DNA of 5,802 bases from Rhodospirillaceae bacterium (GCA_016794075.1 JAEUKU010000359.1:1-5802); one strand, 5' to 3'; shown: positions 1 through 5,440, counted from the stretch's first letter. A program made the numbers and translations. Notes: generated by a model not told the origin, from the letters alone.

Positions 1-341
1 TGCGCGGCGGCGATGTCGGCGCGGTGGTCGATGGCCCAGGCGGCAAGCGCGGAGACGGGATTGAGCAGCGAGCGGCCGAGTCCGGTCAGCTCGTAGTCGA
101 CGCGCGGCGGCACCGAGGGGAAAACCGTGCGCGTCACCAGCCCGTCGCGCTCCAGCGCGCGCAAGGTCAAGGTCAGCATGCGCTGCGAAATGCCGTTGAC
201 GGTGCGCTTCAGTTCGTTGAAGCGCATCGGCCCGCGGCCGAGGATGGAGACCACCAGCACGCTCCACTTGTCGCCGACGCGGGAGAGCACCTGGCTCACC
301 GCCTGGCAGTTCTCGGACAGATGCCGCTTGCTCGGTCGCAT
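1..341 (-). CDS. HxlR-family winged-helix transcriptional regulator (3' end cut by window edge)
   Basis: A DNA-binding regulator of the HxlR (MarR-like winged-helix) family. 113 residues are visible and perhaps a few C-terminal ones are lost beyond the left edge (usual length is about 110-140). Translating the minus strand from ATG at 341 gives MRPSKRHLSENCQAV. Residues 12-28 hold the family signature, with a cysteine at 12 followed by VGDKWS. The recognition-helix region (about 37-70) reads FNELKRTVNGISQRMLT, then LRALERDGLVTR, and a wing PPRVDYELTGLG follows at about 79-89. An in-frame TGA lies three codons upstream of the ATG, and GGAG precedes it at SD distance, so this start is well fixed. 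The gene is divergent from a flavin/quinone reductase, the arrangement expected when an HxlR repressor controls a reductase (known for YodB and its azoreductase/nitroreductase targets in Bacillus). Cys12 sits where YodB-type proteins carry their redox-sensing cysteine. Redox sensing here is inferred, not shown. Confidence 0.93.
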   Translation of the reverse strand, partial: MRPSKRHLSENCQAVSQVLSRVGDKWSVLVVSILGRGPMRFNELKRTVNGISQRMLTLTLRALERDGLVTRTVFPSVPPRVDYELTGLGRSLLNPVSALAAWAIDHRADIAAA

Positions 342-360
342 GCTCGGTCACTCCGGTGTG

Positions 361-374
361 CCTGAGGTCTCAGG
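361..374. promoter_or_regulatory. Perfect inverted repeat upstream of the HxlR gene
   Basis: CCTGAGGTCTCAGG is two perfect 6-bp arms separated by GT, centred about 27 bp upstream of the HxlR start codon. It could be an operator for autoregulation or a small hairpin in the HxlR leader. The symmetry is seen directly. The function is inferred, and a 6-bp arm in a GC-rich genome may arise by chance. Confidence 0.35.
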
Positions 375-402
375 GCTGTGCCTTCTTGCGCCCCGTCCTG
401 AA

Positions 403-454
403 GGTTACATATTCAGCCTCGGTTACAAGTCAATACCAGGCACAAAACAATACT
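403..454 (+). promoter_or_regulatory. Candidate promoter/operator of the flavin reductase with repeated GGTTACA
   Basis: The heptamer GGTTACA occurs at 403-409 and again at 421-427, 18 bp start to start. This stretch (about 403-470) is clearly AT-richer than its surroundings, as expected for a promoter. The second copy contains TTACAA (423-428), a possible -35. ACAATA (447-452), 18 bp further on, is a possible -10, which would put transcription start near 459, just ahead of the ribosome binding site. Direct repeats over a -35 would suit repression by the divergent HxlR protein. The boxes match consensus only moderately, so this is a candidate. Confidence 0.35.
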
Positions 455-473
455 GAAAGAAAGGACTTTTCCC

Positions 474-1034
474 ATGGCCCTGCCCAAGATTGCCGTCGTC
501 AATGGCAGCCTGCGCAAGGATTCGATCAACCGGAAGCTCGCCCTCGCCCTCGCCGGGCTGGCGGCGGGCAAGCTCGATCTGCAGCCGGTCGAGCTCGGCG
601 ATCTGCCGCTCTACAACCAGGATCTCGAGGCGGATTTCCCGGCGGCGGTGACCCGGGTGAAGACGGCGATCGCCGGCGCCGACGCCGTGCTGTTCGTGAG
701 CCCGGAGCACAACCGCTCGATCACCGCGGCGCTGAAGAACGCAATCGACTGGGTGGGCCGGCCCTATGGCCAGAGCAACTGGGTGGGCAAGGCCGGCGCC
801 ATCATCGGCGCGACCCCCGGCCAGGTCGGCACCGCGGTGGCGCAGGCGCATCTGCGCTCCATCCTGGTGGCGCAGGGCGTGGCCCTGCTCGGGCGGCCGG
901 AAATCTATTTCACCTACAAGGAGGGCGTATTCGACGCCGCGCACAACGTCACCGATCCTGCGGCCAAGAAGCTGCTGCAGGATTTCGTCGATGCCTTCGC
1001 CGGCTGGGTGGCCAAGCAGACGCACCGGCATTGA
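474..1034 (+). CDS. NAD(P)H-dependent FMN reductase / quinone reductase (ChrR/YieF type)
   Basis: A 186-residue flavodoxin-fold enzyme of the NADPH-dependent FMN reductase family (E. coli YieF/ChrR is about the same length). Members are soluble FMN-binding proteins that reduce quinones, flavins and, fortuitously, chromate or azo compounds with NAD(P)H. The N-terminus KIAVVNGSLRKDSINRKLA (about 5-23) is the phosphate-binding loop for FMN (GSxRxxSxN). Residues 76-93 give SPEHNRSITAALKNAIDW, the second family hallmark near the isoalloxazine ring (usually TPEYN-S-P--LKNAIDW). The usual tyrosine is His79 here, a common variation. AAAGGA (460-465) lies 8 nt before ATG, which supports the start. The gene is divergent from an HxlR regulator and ends 6 bp from the convergent TetR gene, with no obvious terminator between them. 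A quinone or electrophile detoxification role is the best inference. The physiological substrate cannot be read from the sequence. Confidence 0.93.
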   Translation: MALPKIAVVNGSLRKDSINRKLALALAGLAAGKLDLQPVELGDLPLYNQDLEADFPAAVTRVKTAIAGADAVLFVSPEHNRSITAALKNAIDWVGRPYGQSNWVGKAGAIIGATPGQVGTAVAQAHLRSILVAQGVALLGRPEIYFTYKEGVFDAAHNVTDPAAKKLLQDFVDAFAGWVAKQTHRH

Positions 1035-1040
1035 GCGGAG

Positions 1041-1601
1041 TCAGACCGTCCGCAATCTGTCGCCAAGCCGGGCGAGGGCGCGCCGGAATATCGCCGGATC
1101 GTTGCGCGCGCGGGCCAGGACCAGCGCGCCCTGGATGGCGGCGACGGCGTCCTCGCTGAGCGCCACCGCCGCCTTCTTCCTGTGGCCGAGGCGCATGAGG
1201 GCCTGGCCGAGCGCCTCCTCCCAGGCGGCGAAGTAGCCGTCGACCCGGGCGGCGAAGCGGTCGCGCGTCGCGCCCAGCGCGAAAGCGCCGATCAGGCAGA
1301 TGCGGCGGCCGGAGCGGAAATACGCATCGATCGCCTGCAGCATCGCGGCAATGGCCTGGCGCGGATCCTTGCTCTCACGCAAGGGCGCGAAGATCTCGTG
1401 CGTGAACCAGGCATCGATCTCGGCCAGCACGGCCTCGGCCATCTCCTCCTTCCCGCCGGGGAAGAAGTGGTACAGGCTGCCCTTGCCGAGCCCGGTGCGC
1501 GCGCCGATCAGCGCCAGGCTGGCGCCTTCGAAGCCGTGCTCGCGGAACACCTCGCCCAGTGCAGGCAGGACGTCGGCACGCTCGCTGACGACCCGCGCCA
1601 T
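1041..1601 (-). CDS. TetR-family transcriptional regulator, LmrA/YxaF/NemR-like
   Basis: A 186-residue TetR repressor. The N-terminal helix-turn-helix spans about residues 8-55, with LIGARTGLGKGSLYHFF (31-47) as turn and recognition helix, followed by PGGKEEMAEAVL. The wording FFPGGKEEM and the C-terminal motif RRICLIGAFALG (99-110) point to the LmrA/YxaF-type ligand-binding domain. Family members repress efflux pumps or reductases until a small hydrophobic or reactive ligand binds. Cys102 lies in the position of the conserved Cys-Leu motif of this group. From memory of E. coli NemR, its electrophile-sensing Cys106 would fall eight residues later, where this protein has Gly110, so NemR-style oxidation is not supported. 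It is the second gene after DUF1348, 7 bp apart. The TAG stop of DUF1348 forms part of the weak TAGG ribosome binding site, suggesting translational coupling. The palindrome at 2121-2136 is its probable operator. Confidence 0.93.
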   Translation of the reverse strand: MARVVSERADVLPALGEVFREHGFEGASLALIGARTGLGKGSLYHFFPGGKEEMAEAVLAEIDAWFTHEIFAPLRESKDPRQAIAAMLQAIDAYFRSGRRICLIGAFALGATRDRFAARVDGYFAAWEEALGQALMRLGHRKKAAVALSEDAVAAIQGALVLARARNDPAIFRRALARLGDRLRTV

Positions 1602-1608
1602 CGCGGAC

Positions 1609-2076
1609 CTAGAGGCCGAGGTCGCTGAGCGACGGATGCTCGATCGGGCGCGGCTTGGACCGGTCCCAATGGAACTTCCGGTCCGCTTCCCGGATCGGCA
1701 GGTCGTTGATGCTGGCGAAGCGCAGCCGCATCAGCCCGTGCTCGTCGAACTCCCAGTTCTCGTTGCCGTAGGAGCGGAACCAGTTGCGCGCATCATCGTG
1801 CCATTCGTAGGCGAAGCGCACGGCGATGCGGTTGTCGGCGAAGGCCCAGAGCTCCTTGATCAGGCGATAGTCCAACTCGCGCGCCCATTTCCGCTTCAGG
1901 AACTCGACGATCTGCGCCCGGCCGCGGGGAAATTCGGCGCGGTTGCGCCAGAGGCTGTCCTCCGTATAGGCGAGCGCGACGCGCTCGGGATCGCAGGAGT
2001 TCCAGCCGTCTTCGGCCAGGCGGACCTTCTGGACAGCGGTCTCGCGGGTGAAGGGCGGCAAAGGTGGGCGGGACAT
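1609..2076 (-). CDS. DUF1348 / NTF2-like (SnoaL-fold) small protein
   Basis: A 155-residue protein matching the DUF1348 group of the nuclear transport factor 2 / SnoaL cone fold. The N-terminal helix PPFTRETAVQKVRLAEDGWN and then ERVALAYTEDSLWRNRAEF (31-49) are typical. RGRAQIVEFLKRKWARELDY (51-70) follows, then beta strands KELWAFADNRIAVRFAYEWHD (74-94) and NENWEFDEHGLMRLRFASIND (105-125), ending in the family's conserved FHWDR. The frame is open further upstream to an ATG at 2157. I chose ATG at 2076 because homology begins here and GGGGAG sits 7 nt before it, while the longer start would run through the operator and promoter. The fold is used by isomerases, dehydratases and proteins of unknown activity, so no reaction is assigned. 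It heads a two-gene unit with the TetR regulator, behind a strong operator. It is therefore the likely primary regulated target. Confidence 0.9.
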   Translation of the reverse strand: MSRPPLPPFTRETAVQKVRLAEDGWNSCDPERVALAYTEDSLWRNRAEFPRGRAQIVEFLKRKWARELDYRLIKELWAFADNRIAVRFAYEWHDDARNWFRSYGNENWEFDEHGLMRLRFASINDLPIREADRKFHWDRSKPRPIEHPSLSDLGL

Positions 2077-2101
2077 CGGGATGCTCCCCTGGCTGAACGG
2101 A

Positions 2102-2117
2102 TGTACTGATTGGTCCT
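2102..2117. promoter_or_regulatory. Degenerate second TetR operator copy
   Basis: TGTACTGATTGGTCCT matches the perfect palindrome at 12 of 16 positions, in the same register, with its start 19 bp from that of the first site. The left half TGTAC-GAT is well kept and the right half is weaker. Two sites about two helical turns apart would allow two repressor dimers on nearly the same face of the DNA. The site lies in the likely 5' untranslated region of DUF1348. Confidence 0.5.
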
Positions 2118-2120
2118 GTC

Positions 2121-2136
2121 TGTACCGATCGGTACA
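2121..2136. promoter_or_regulatory. Perfect 16-bp palindromic TetR operator
   Basis: TGTACCGATCGGTACA is a perfect 16-bp palindrome with no spacer, 45 bp upstream of the DUF1348 start. Length, symmetry and the ACCGATCGGT core fit TetR operators of the NemR/LmrA type as I know them. Its position over the predicted -10 region argues for repression of the DUF1348-tetR unit. The palindrome is seen directly. Binding by the neighbouring TetR protein is inferred from position and family. Confidence 0.78.
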
Positions 2137-2157
2137 CAGCTTGCCGCCGCGCGTCAA
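2128..2157 (-). promoter_or_regulatory. Candidate promoter of the DUF1348-tetR unit
   Basis: Read on the minus strand, TTGACG (2157-2152) is a near-consensus -35 box. At 18 bp spacing the -10 position reads ACCGAT (2133-2128), preceded by TGT, which may act as an extended -10. The -10 falls inside the 16-bp palindrome, so repressor binding would block RNA polymerase. The -35 is convincing and the -10 is weak. Confidence 0.45.
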
Positions 2158-2164
2158 GCGGCGT

Positions 2165-2929
2165 TCAGCGCAGGACCGAATCGAGGGCAGGCAGCGAGAC
2201 GAGGGCGGCGGCGGCGATCAGCAGATAGCAGGCGCGGCGGAAGCTGCGCTCGCTCGCCAGATTGAACATGCGGGTGCCGAAATAGAGCCCGAGCGCATAG
2301 CCCGGTGCGGCGACGAGCGTAAGCAGGAGCACGCCGGAATCGAGCAGCCCGGCAACCAGATAGGTGATGCCGGAGGCGAGCGAGGTGCAGAAGAAGAACA
2401 GGATGATGTTGGCGCGCATGGTCGCGGCCGTGTTGCCGCCGCCCAGCCAATAGGCCACCACCGGCGGGCCGCCCGCCTGGATGGCGCCGGAAAGCAGGCC
2501 GGAGACGAAGCCGACGCCGATGGTGATCGGCGGCTTCGGCGCGCCGTGGTAGCGCCAGCCCGAAACCAGCAGCGCCAGCATCGCCACGGTGAGGCCGGAG
2601 ATACCCCAGCGCAGCACGACGGGATCAAGGTGTTTCAGCGCCAGCACGCCCAGGGGGATGCCGGCCAGCGCGCCTAGCGCCATGATTCCGGCCTCGCCGC
2701 GGCGGGCCAGCTGCCAGGCGTTCTTCATCAGGCTGAGTTGCAGCACGCCGTCGACCAGCATCAGGATCGGCGCCGCGACCTGCGGACCGAACACGGCGCT
2801 GGCCAAGGGCACGAAGATGAGCGCGCCGCCGAAGCCGGAAAAACCGCGCGCGAGGGCGGCGATGAAGGCGATGGCCCCGAGATAGACGAGGGGCCAGATC
2901 GGCTGTCCCGCGATCAAGGTGTCGTTCAT
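2165..2929 (-). CDS. TSUP-family membrane permease (TauE/SafE sulfite/sulfonate exporter type)
   Basis: A 254-residue polytopic inner-membrane protein of the TauE/SafE (TSUP) family, full length for the family. Hydrophobic segments lie at about 12-43, 48-68, 81-101, 105-124, 135-155, 172-196, 199-218 and 233-250. The family's internal duplication is visible: ARGFSGFGGALIFVPL (27-42) in the first half and SGLLSGAIQAGGPPVVAYWL (143-162) in the second. Characterised members move sulfur-containing anions such as sulfite, sulfonates or sulfoacetate. The substrate here is unknown, and no sulfur-metabolism gene is present to support one. The ATG overlaps the stop of the upstream MFS gene as ATGA (2929-2926), so the two are almost certainly co-transcribed and translationally coupled. 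The 3' end lies 88 bp ahead of DUF1348, on the same strand, so read-through into the TetR unit is possible. Confidence 0.92.
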   Translation of the reverse strand: MNDTLIAGQPIWPLVYLGAIAFIAALARGFSGFGGALIFVPLASAVFGPQVAAPILMLVDGVLQLSLMKNAWQLARRGEAGIMALGALAGIPLGVLALKHLDPVVLRWGISGLTVAMLALLVSGWRYHGAPKPPITIGVGFVSGLLSGAIQAGGPPVVAYWLGGGNTAATMRANIILFFFCTSLASGITYLVAGLLDSGVLLLTLVAAPGYALGLYFGTRMFNLASERSFRRACYLLIAAAALVSLPALDSVLR

Positions 2930-4179
2930 CGCGGCCCGCCCGATCCCGTCCCGCCCGATCCCGTCCCGCCCGATCCCGCTTCGGCCGGCGGGCCGATCAG
3001 CGCGCGCAGCAGGATGGCGAGGATCATCGATCCGAAGGTGACACCGGCAAAGATCCAGAAGCCGCGCGCCCAGTCATCCGGTCCCCCGATCAGCAGGCCG
3101 AGCAGCAGCGGCCCGCCGAAGACGCCGATGTTGCGCGCCGCCATGACGATGCCGAAGGCACCGGCCCGCGCCGCGCCGCCGACGATGCGGTGCGGCACCT
3201 GGAACAGGCAGGTGGGCGCGATGCCGGCGCCGATGCCGTAGAGCGCCAGCAGCGCGATACCGGGCCAGCCATCGGCAAAGGGTGCCGCGATCCACACCAG
3301 CGCCTGCGACGCCAAGGCGAAAATCAAGGTGTGCAGCAGCGGCAGGCCGCGCCCCAGCGCCCAGCCGGTCACCACGTTGAAGATGAGCAGCACCACGACG
3401 GGCAGCAGGTAGGCGCCGATGGATTCGCGCAAGCTGAGGCCGTGCAGGTCGAGATACGAAGTGAGCCAGGTCATGAAGGCGAAATACTGGCCCGACCACA
3501 GCAGGAAGATCGAGCCGCCGAGCCACAACAGCCGGGTCTGCCGGCGCGACAGGGATTCGGGCGGCAGGCTGCGGCGCTGCGCCGCGCGCGCCCCGCGCCG
3601 GCCGAACAGCGCCAGGGCGAGGCCGAGCGCCAGGCCGATAAGCCAGAGGAAGCGCCAATCGGGAACGATCCAGGCGGCGAGCGCGCCGCCGATCTGGCCG
3701 ATCGGAATCCACCCCGCCAGCAGGCCGGTGATCAGCGGCAGGTCGCGCGGCGCCGCCGCCTGTGCGGCGATGGCGGGGCCGGCGATGGCGCAGATGGCGA
3801 AGGCGAGGCCTTCCAGGCCGCGTGCCGACAGGAAGAGCGCCGCCGATTGCGGCCAGATGAGGCCGATCACGCAACCGAGCGCGCTCAACGCCCCCGCCAG
3901 CACCAGGCCGAGGCCAAGATGCGACCCTGCGGCGAGACCACCCCGTCTTTCCGCGCCCTGCAGCCAGCGGCCGAGCGGTTGCGACACCGCGAGGCCGATC
4001 AGCGCGTAGATCGACATGAAGCCGGCGGCCACCGCGCGGTCGTGGGGAAACTCGCGCAACAGGTCGGGCAGAACCGGCGGCAGCTTGAATTGCTGATAGG
4101 CGGCAAAACAGCTCAAGCTCACACCGAAAGCCACCCCGGCCCACGCGGTTTTCCGAGCCGGTTCAGGCCCTTGCGCCAT
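2926..4179 (-). CDS. Major facilitator superfamily transporter
   Basis: A 417-residue MFS permease with about 12 predicted membrane helices, for example at about 12-30, 50-70, 84-108, 122-140, 148-171, 175-192, 216-238, 256-277, 280-300, 305-324, 337-364 and 373-396. The loop after helix 2 reads SQPLGRWLQGAERRGG, a divergent form of the MFS G-xxx-GRR motif. A basic central loop (193-215) separates the two six-helix halves. Loose resemblance to the CynX/NarK-type group is possible, but the substrate cannot be named. I start at ATG 4179 because AAGGGGA stands 8 nt upstream and hydrophobic homology begins just after. The frame is open for 381 further codons, but that stretch is antisense to the hydrolase gene. 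The C-terminus ends in a low-complexity tail, GSGGTGSGGTGSGGPR, encoded by a 15-bp minisatellite. It is the first gene of a coupled pair with the TSUP permease. Confidence 0.9.
   Translation of the reverse strand: MAQGPEPARKTAWAGVAFGVSLSCFAAYQQFKLPPVLPDLLREFPHDRAVAAGFMSIYALIGLAVSQPLGRWLQGAERRGGLAAGSHLGLGLVLAGALSALGCVIGLIWPQSAALFLSARGLEGLAFAICAIAGPAIAAQAAAPRDLPLITGLLAGWIPIGQIGGALAAWIVPDWRFLWLIGLALGLALALFGRRGARAAQRRSLPPESLSRRQTRLLWLGGSIFLLWSGQYFAFMTWLTSYLDLHGLSLRESIGAYLLPVVVLLIFNVVTGWALGRGLPLLHTLIFALASQALVWIAAPFADGWPGIALLALYGIGAGIAPTCLFQVPHRIVGGAARAGAFGIVMAARNIGVFGGPLLLGLLIGGPDDWARGFWIFAGVTFGSMILAILLRALIGPPAEAGSGGTGSGGTGSGGPR
2939..2978. repeat. 15-bp in-frame tandem repeat (2.7 copies) at the MFS 3' end
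   Basis: The unit CCCGATCCCGTCCCG occurs perfectly at 2939-2953 and 2954-2968, with a 10-bp partial third copy at 2969-2978. On the minus strand it encodes repeated Gly/Ser/Thr pentapeptides in the last residues of the MFS protein. It ends about 10 bp before the TSUP start codon. Because 15 is a multiple of three, copy-number change keeps both frames intact. Confidence 0.92.
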
Positions 4180-4344
4180 GAAACATTCCCCTTTTCCTGG
4201 GCCGCGAAACAATGCCATCATCCCTGCGCGCCGCCTAGCGGGATGAGCCGGAGCCGATGTCACGCGCCGGTTTGCTGGGCGGTCCTTCCATCCGGCCGTG
4301 GGTGCGGCCGGCGCCTGCACCGGGGACGCCGGGAGTTGAACAAG
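4180..4344. other. Intergenic region between divergent MFS and MBL-fold genes
   Basis: 165 bp that must hold the promoters of both divergent genes. Visible elements are the MFS ribosome binding site (within 4187-4196, minus strand) and the hydrolase one (GGGAG, 4331-4335). A short inverted repeat CATCCC (4219-4224) / GGGATG (4240-4245) has a 15-nt spacer. I cannot pick a convincing -35/-10 pair on either strand. No small open frame with a credible ribosome binding site is apparent. Confidence 0.5.
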
Positions 4345-5187
4345 GTGACGACGGCAGCCGAGACGGTGCGATTCACGGTGCGATTCTGGGGTGTGCGCGG
4401 GTCGCTGTCGTGTCCCGGGCCGGAATATGTCCGCTATGGCGGCAACACCTCCTGCGTCGAAGTGCGCTGCGGCCAGCATCTGCTGATTCTCGACGGCGGC
4501 AGCGGCATGCGCCCGCTGGGCCAGATGCTGATGGCGGAATCGCCGATCGACGCCGACATCTTCTTCACCCACACGCATCTCGACCACATCGTCGGCCTGC
4601 CGTTCTTCGCGCCGCTCTACCAGCCGGCCTGCAACCTGCGGCTCTGGGCCGGGCACCTGAAGCCGCGCACGACCTTGCGCGACGCGATCAGCGGCATGAT
4701 GGTGGAGCCCTTGTTCCCGGTACCGCTCGACATCTTCGCCTCGAAGCCGGACTATCACGACTTCGAGGCCGGCGACACGCTGGAGCCGCGCCCCGGTGTG
4801 GCCATCCGCACCACGCCGCTCAACCACCCGAACGGCGCCACCGGCTATCGCATCGATTTCGCCGGCCGCTCGCTCTGCTACATCACCGATTGCGAGCACC
4901 AGCCGGGCCATCCGGATCCGCTGATCCTGGCGCTGATCGACGGCGCCGATTACATGATCTACGACAGCACCTATACCGACGACGAATTCCCCAAGTTCCA
5001 CGGTTGGGGCCACTCGACCTGGCAGGAGGGCGTGCGCCTCGCCAACGCGGCCAAGGTCGGGCGCCTGGTGATCTTCCACCACGATCCCAGCCATGACGAC
5101 GATTTCATGGACCGCATCGCCAAGGAAGCCGAAGCCGCCCGCCCCGGCACGCTGGTCGCGCGCGAAGGGCTCGAGATCGCGCTGTAG
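4345..5187 (+). CDS. Metallo-beta-lactamase-fold hydrolase (RNase Z / phosphodiesterase-like)
   Basis: A 280-residue cytoplasmic MBL-fold metal-dependent hydrolase, with no signal peptide. It opens with VRFWGVRGS (12-20) and YGGNTSCV (31-38), the typical beginning of this Lactamase_B_2 group, then LILDGGSGM (47-55). The dinuclear metal site is complete: THTHLDH (His76, His78, Asp80, His81), His161 in LNHPNG, Asp182 in YITDCEH, Asp207 in IYDSTY and His223 in GHSTW, followed by FHHDPSHDD (244-252). The HxHxDH plus GHST pattern is like RNase Z and related phosphodiesterases. It lacks an obvious RNase Z exosite arm, so action on a phosphodiester or cyclic nucleotide is possible but unproven. GTG at 4345 is chosen because GGGAG lies 9 nt upstream. 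TTG at 4336 touches that site, and GTG 4366 or 4378 would also leave the conserved core intact. It is divergent from the MFS gene and appears monocistronic. Confidence 0.9.
   Translation: MTTAAETVRFTVRFWGVRGSLSCPGPEYVRYGGNTSCVEVRCGQHLLILDGGSGMRPLGQMLMAESPIDADIFFTHTHLDHIVGLPFFAPLYQPACNLRLWAGHLKPRTTLRDAISGMMVEPLFPVPLDIFASKPDYHDFEAGDTLEPRPGVAIRTTPLNHPNGATGYRIDFAGRSLCYITDCEHQPGHPDPLILALIDGADYMIYDSTYTDDEFPKFHGWGHSTWQEGVRLANAAKVGRLVIFHHDPSHDDDFMDRIAKEAEAARPGTLVAREGLEIAL
4363..4386 (+). repeat. 12-bp perfect tandem duplication in the MBL-fold gene N-terminus
   Basis: ACGGTGCGATTC occurs twice back to back (4363-4374 and 4375-4386) and encodes Thr-Val-Arg-Phe twice (residues 7-14). Only the second copy forms the conserved VRFWGVRGS start of the family, so the first is extra sequence at the very N-terminus, outside the conserved core. 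Confidence 0.9.
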
Positions 5188-5221
5188 GGATTCGCATGCT
5201 GGTGCAACCGTGCTCGGTGAG

Positions 5222-5412
5222 CCCCTTCCCCCCTCGTGGGGGAAGGTTGGTAAGGGGGGTGTTGCAGCGCCAGGTTTGTCCGCGAGGAGTTTTCGCTGAA
5301 TATCGCCTGCGGCGATGCGCACGCCCAGCGTGCGCTACCCCCCCTCCGGCTACGACTAGGCTCGCTGCGCTCGCCAAGTCTCCGCTGCCTCCCCCCGCAA
5401 GGAGGGGAGGGG
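5222..5412. repeat. Palindromic intergenic element with imperfect 25-bp terminal inverted repeats (REP/MITE-like)
   Basis: A non-coding 191-bp stretch. The first 25 bp (5222-5246), reverse-complemented, match the last 25 bp (5388-5412) at 20 of 25 positions. The left end is itself a hairpin: CCTTCCCCC (5224-5232) pairs with GGGGGAAGG (5238-5246). The right end folds similarly: CCTCCCC (5388-5394) with GGGGAGG (5404-5410). Inside lie GGGGGGT (5254-5260) pairing with ACCCCCC (5337-5343), and two tight hairpins with 3-nt loops: ATCGCC/GGCGAT (5302-5316) and GCGCACGC/GCGTGCGC (5317-5335). This layout resembles the dispersed CCTCCCC-type palindromic repeats of alphaproteobacterial intergenic regions. 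I see no clear target-site duplication. It could also affect termination or mRNA stability between the hydrolase and methyltransferase genes. Confidence 0.65.
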
Positions 5413-5440
5413 AATATCAGGATGGGGAGGAGCGCTCTTC

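Noticed and set aside
423..1031. Minus-strand open frame opposite the flavin reductase
   Set aside because: It is a shadow of the clearly conserved flavodoxin-fold reductase on the plus strand, with no recognisable domain and low-complexity Arg/Gly/His composition.
2077..2157. Longer start for the DUF1348 protein at 2157
   Set aside because: The extra 27 residues would be encoded by the promoter and palindromic operator, do not look like the family, and have a much weaker ribosome binding context than ATG 2076.
4219..4245. CATCCC/GGGATG inverted repeat as an operator for the MFS gene
   Set aside because: The arms are only 6 bp with a 15-nt spacer and no promoter is recognisable beside them. 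This is too weak to call a regulatory site.
3190..4344. Long plus-strand open extension upstream of the MBL-fold gene
   Set aside because: It is antisense to the MFS transporter and rich in Gln/Arg/Ala low-complexity sequence. The family's conserved N-terminus begins only at the VRFWGVRGS region.
5224..5252. Rho-independent terminator after the hydrolase gene
   Set aside because: The hairpin is strong, but the sequence after it (TTGGTAAGG) has no T-tract. It is better explained as part of the palindromic element.
4180..5322. Long minus-strand open extension in frame with the MFS gene (would give about 798 residues)
   Set aside because: It is antisense to the hydrolase gene with its full metal-binding motif set. 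It has no membrane-protein or other recognisable domain, and a good ribosome binding site precedes ATG 4179. Long stop-free antisense frames are common in GC-rich DNA.
5298..5418. GAATATC at 5298-5304 and 5412-5418 as a target-site duplication
   Set aside because: One copy lies inside the element and the other overlaps its right end, so they do not flank an insertion. A 7-bp match over this distance can be chance.
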